Source: Acidobacteriota bacterium (GTDB lineage: Bacteria; Acidobacteriota; UBA6911; RPQK01; JADFOI01). Taken from it: a stretch of DNA of 8,650 nt. Below the pieces are notes generated by a model. It was not told the DNA's origin. It saw only the letters and a program-made list of their open reading frames with translations, and ran no database searches. Where the stretch lies: assembly GCA_029942065.1 (NCBI GenBank), contig JAPYTY010000078.1, forward strand, positions 1 to 8,650, read 5' to 3'. This document shows positions 6,180 to 8,650 of the stretch, in pieces. The stretch's first letter is position 1, and every line of letters begins with the position of its first letter. Position numbers and translations under genes: made by a program.

Positions 6180-7765
6180 TAGTCGAGACCGAAGGTGAAG
6201 ATGGTGTTGCCGGCGGCGATACTCACCCGTTGCTTCCCGTCGGTCAGATAGGTGACGGGAGCGGCAATCACCATCCCTCCCAGAGGGGTTCGCCAAAGTT
6301 CTTCTCCGGTGGCGGTGTCGAGGGCAAAAAACTGCCCCTCAACCGATCCCCCGAAAACCAGATGGCCGGCGGTGGAGAGTAATCCGGTCCAGACGTCGCG
6401 GTGCAGTGGATATTCCCATTTGACCTCACCGGTCTGAGGAACCAGAGCCTGGATGGACGCCCAGCTTGGATCATCCGGCATTCCAGTCCAGCGGCTTCCC
6501 AGAAACATGGCACCGGGATCATAGTCAATATCGCCGGTTGAGATGAAGGTGGGAACATGCCGGACCGGAAAATACAAAAGTCCCGTCAGGGGACTGTAGC
6601 TCGGTGAGAACCAGTTCATGGCGCCCTGAATTCCCGGCCAGATGATAATCCCCTTCTCGGTGGGCAGGGCTTCCAGTTTGATAATGGGCCGACCCCTGGA
6701 GTCCATTCCCTGGGCCCAGTTCTGCCGGGCAAACTGCTTGACCAGAAGCAGCTCTCCGGTTTCCCGATCCAACACATAGTAAAAAGCATTGCGATTGGGC
6801 CACAGCATGAGCTTGCGCATGCGGCCCTCAAACTCGGCATCCACCAGGACGGGAATCTGGGCGGCATCCCAGTCCCAGACATCGTGAGGGGTGAACTGAA
6901 AGTACCATTTCAACTGGCCGGTATCCGCATCCAGTGCGATCACGCAGTCAGTGTAAAGGTTGTCACCGGGACGAAGCTCTCCGTTGAAGTCCGGCGAGGG
7001 GTTCCCGGTGCCCCAGTAGATCAAGTTGAGTGCCGGATCGAAGGAACCCGTGATCCAGGTGGGTGCGCCTCCTGTTTTCCAGTCATCTCCCTCCCAGGAG
7101 TCATGTCCCGGCTCCCCCGGAGCGGGAACGGTATAAAAACGCCACACCCGTTTTCCCGTTTCGGCATCGTAGGCGTCGAGAAAACCGCGAATTCCAAACT
7201 CGCCCCCGGAGACGCCCACAATGACTTTATCCTTCACCACCAGAGGGGCCACCGTGATGCTGTACCCCTCGAGCCGGTCCGCCACCTCCACCTCCCACAG
7301 CACCGAACCCGTTTTGGCGTCCAGCGCCACCAGGAAAGCATCCACCGTACCCAGATAGAGCTTCTCCCCCAGCATGGCCAGGCCTCGATTGACCTGCCCG
7401 CAGCAGGTGTGGGTTTCATCGGGAAGTTCGCGGGTGTAGGACCAGAAGGTTCGTCCGGTTCGGGTATCCACAGCATGGGCATTGCTGGGAGGCTCGGTGA
7501 GATACATGATCCCGTCGACAACCAGAGGAGTCGTTTCCACGTCCTCAAGCGTCCGCATCTGGAAGGCCCATTTCAATTCCAAATCCGGGACATTGTCACG
7601 ATTTATCTGCTCCAGGCGGCTGTGGCGCTGGCTGTTGTAACCACCGGAATAGGTCAGCCAGTTACCGGGTTCACGATCGGCCTCGAGCAGATTCTGGTAG
7701 GTCACCTGACCCAGGGCGGAAGCCGCCAGATTCAACAATACAAGGATAAAGGCAAAATTTTTCAC
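6179..7765 (-). CDS. Exported PQQ-dependent alcohol dehydrogenase (quinoprotein beta-propeller)
   Basis: A soluble periplasmic quinoprotein dehydrogenase (528 aa) that should oxidise an alcohol or similar substrate with PQQ and pass electrons to a cytochrome c. The signal peptide is MKNF plus a hydrophobic stretch, with cleavage near ALG|Q20. Repeated 'ALDAxTGxxLWxxxx' blades span the chain. Family landmarks are the vicinal cysteines C121-C122 followed by VNRG, E189 (SGGEFG), W237 (GGAPTW), N255 (WGTGNPSPD), the catalytic-type D298 in PHDVWDWD with a second Asp at D300, R325 (PNRNAFYY), and N384-W385 (AMNWFSPSYSPLTG). It has no heme domain of its own, fitting the overlapping cytochrome gene. 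It is somewhat shorter than methanol-dehydrogenase-type enzymes (about 570-600 aa). The start is a GTG (7763-7765) overlapping the cytochrome gene's stop as GTGA, implying translational coupling; only a weak AGAAAGA site precedes it. Substrate and metal are inferred, not shown. Confidence 0.93.
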   Translation of the reverse strand: MKNFAFILVLLNLAASALGQVTYQNLLEADREPGNWLTYSGGYNSQRHSRLEQINRDNVPDLELKWAFQMRTLEDVETTPLVVDGIMYLTEPPSNAHAVDTRTGRTFWSYTRELPDETHTCCGQVNRGLAMLGEKLYLGTVDAFLVALDAKTGSVLWEVEVADRLEGYSITVAPLVVKDKVIVGVSGGEFGIRGFLDAYDAETGKRVWRFYTVPAPGEPGHDSWEGDDWKTGGAPTWITGSFDPALNLIYWGTGNPSPDFNGELRPGDNLYTDCVIALDADTGQLKWYFQFTPHDVWDWDAAQIPVLVDAEFEGRMRKLMLWPNRNAFYYVLDRETGELLLVKQFARQNWAQGMDSRGRPIIKLEALPTEKGIIIWPGIQGAMNWFSPSYSPLTGLLYFPVRHVPTFISTGDIDYDPGAMFLGSRWTGMPDDPSWASIQALVPQTGEVKWEYPLHRDVWTGLLSTAGHLVFGGSVEGQFFALDTATGEELWRTPLGGMVIAAPVTYLTDGKQRVSIAAGNTIFTFGLD

Positions 7766-8547
7766 GGCGAGTCTTTCTTTCTGCGCAAAGAGTAAAGGTA
7801 GGCCACCAGGTCATCCAGCTCGCTTCCCGTGAATGCCCCCTGATAGCTGGGCATCCAGGAACGGTCTTCCTGTCGAAGGTCCTCCAAATCACTCTTCCAG
7901 AGTGAGTGCAGGTTCTCCTCCAGATCCATGAGCTGGATGGAATAAGCATCTTCATTCAAGGGAACGCCCCGGATAACCTGGCCTCCCTTCTGGACGGCTT
8001 CGACCGAACGATAGCCCCGATCCACCTCTCGGTTGGGATTCAGGATGGAAGAGCGCAGGTGCTGTGGGGAACGCATCCATCCGATTTCACTCAGGTCGGG
8101 TCCCAGGCGGCCCCCTTCACCGTTGACCAGGTGACATCGTTTGCAATCACTTTGACTGGAAAGAATCTGTTTTCCCCGTTCCGGGTCGCCGGGAATCGTG
8201 ACCCGGGGATTCTCACTCAGCGAACGGACATAGGAGATGAGGCGCCACACCCGCTCCTCGGGCAGACCGAGGCGAGGCATGCCGCTGGCGGAGATGCCGG
8301 ACCTGATGGTTCGATAGAGGGCCACATCACTGCTTCCATATCGAAACAGGCCCCGTGTCAAATCAGGGCCGCGTCCCCCCGTCCCATCACCTCCATGACA
8401 GGTGACACACCGTCTCTGGAAAATCTCGGCGCCGATCGCCACGTCCTCGGGCGTGGTGTAGGGATTCTCCTCCCTCTGCTGAGCCCACACGCTGACGGCA
8501 CCACCCAGTACCAAAACCAGGGCTATCCATTTCCTTGGCATTTTCAT
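7762..8547 (-). CDS. Exported diheme cytochrome c, probable electron acceptor of the PQQ dehydrogenase
   Basis: An exported two-domain cytochrome c. With the ATG at 8547 it is 261 aa and begins MKMPRKW, a conventional signal peptide ending near VWA|QQ. An in-frame TTG at 8575-8577 would add ten residues (MGIYPAGKLT), but its GGAGGAG directly abuts the codon, whereas the ATG has AGCAGG about 10 nt upstream, so I prefer the ATG. Numbering from the longer form: domain 1 has C57-VT-C60-H61 with probable axial Met100 (SGMP). Domain 2 has C145-KR-C148-H149 with probable Met242 (WMPSY). Domain 2 includes the long segment ILNPNREVDRGYRSVEA...GQVIRG...SWMP...LDDLVAYL, which resembles the TIGR02603-type heme-binding domain. 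Its stop overlaps the start of the PQQ dehydrogenase gene by 4 nt, so it most likely carries electrons from that enzyme toward the respiratory chain. Confidence 0.9.
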   Translation of the reverse strand: MKMPRKWIALVLVLGGAVSVWAQQREENPYTTPEDVAIGAEIFQRRCVTCHGGDGTGGRGPDLTRGLFRYGSSDVALYRTIRSGISASGMPRLGLPEERVWRLISYVRSLSENPRVTIPGDPERGKQILSSQSDCKRCHLVNGEGGRLGPDLSEIGWMRSPQHLRSSILNPNREVDRGYRSVEAVQKGGQVIRGVPLNEDAYSIQLMDLEENLHSLWKSDLEDLRQEDRSWMPSYQGAFTGSELDDLVAYLYSLRRKKDSP

Positions 8548-8589
8548 GGTCAATTTACCTGCTGGATATATACCCAACTCCTCCCATTG

Positions 8590-8650
8590 TCAATGACATG
8601 TGGCACAGTTCTCCGCCTGTGCCATCCGGTCGAAACGGTGGGTCTCCAGA
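8590..8650 (-). CDS. 3' end of a probable cytochrome c gene (C-terminal CATCH motif), partial
   Basis: A reading frame entering from the right edge codes for LETHRFDRMAQAENCATCH and stops at TGA (8592-8590). The product thus ends exactly on a CxxCH heme-attachment motif, a pattern seen at the end of some multiheme cytochromes. It lies 42 nt upstream of the ATG of the diheme cytochrome gene, on the same strand, and would be the preceding gene of that operon. Only 19 codons are visible, so this rests on the motif and the context; the rest of the protein and its fold are outside the window. Confidence 0.55.
   Translation of the reverse strand, partial: LETHRFDRMAQAENCATCH

Noticed and set aside
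6884..7795. Plus-strand open frame of 303 codons antisense to the PQQ dehydrogenase
   Set aside because: The minus-strand frame has clear quinoprotein motifs along its whole length; this is its shadow.
8575..8577. TTG start adding ten residues to the diheme cytochrome
   Set aside because: GGAGGAG touches the TTG with no spacing, and the extension would put an uncharacteristic segment ahead of an otherwise complete signal peptide starting at the ATG at 8547. It is not fully excluded.

Overview
The window is about 8.6 kb of GC-rich (roughly 58% by eye) bacterial DNA. It looks like a contig from a shotgun or metagenome assembly, because its first 32 bases are two copies of the Nextera/Tn5 mosaic-end sequence rather than genome. 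The gene content is several exported amidohydrolases, a soluble PQQ dehydrogenase paired with a diheme cytochrome c of the kind common in Acidobacteriota, signal peptides ending in 'AQ', and degenerate ACCACAAAGACACAAAG-type intergenic repeats. Together these suggest an environmental Gram-negative, most likely an acidobacterium or a relative. This is inference only; there is no rRNA or marker gene.

Layout. Positions 1-32 are adapter and 33-139 a short leader. Positions 140-5746 hold three tandem plus-strand genes for exported metal-dependent amidohydrolases of the YtcJ/amidohydrolase-3 type. The first and third are close paralogs, and a more divergent paralog sits between them (A-B-A' order). 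Positions 5747-6178 form a 432-bp non-coding stretch between convergent operons, packed with short repeats, palindromes and hairpins. Positions 6179-8547 (minus strand) encode an exported PQQ-dependent alcohol dehydrogenase and, upstream and overlapping it by 4 nt, an exported diheme cytochrome c. At the right edge (8590-8650, minus strand) lies the 3' end of another gene, whose product ends in a CATCH heme-binding motif.

How the genes fit together. The minus-strand operon reads as a periplasmic oxidation module: the PQQ enzyme oxidises an alcohol or similar substrate and passes electrons to the diheme cytochrome, possibly with the truncated upstream cytochrome as a further partner. The three amidohydrolases all carry signal peptides and all their mature cysteines fall into pairs, so they probably act outside the cytoplasm on C-N or ester-like bonds of unknown substrates. 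Nothing in the sequence links the two convergent operons functionally.

Main points for a second look: the inverted, structured repeat cluster at 5767-6179, which includes two hairpin copies with one compensatory base-pair change; the Asp-x-Asp signature in the PQQ enzyme, which fits lanthanide use; the paired cysteines and altered metal-site residues of the amidohydrolases; and the partial cytochrome gene at the edge. I saw no CRISPR, tRNA, rRNA, insertion sequence or defence system, and nothing that clearly amounts to a new system.
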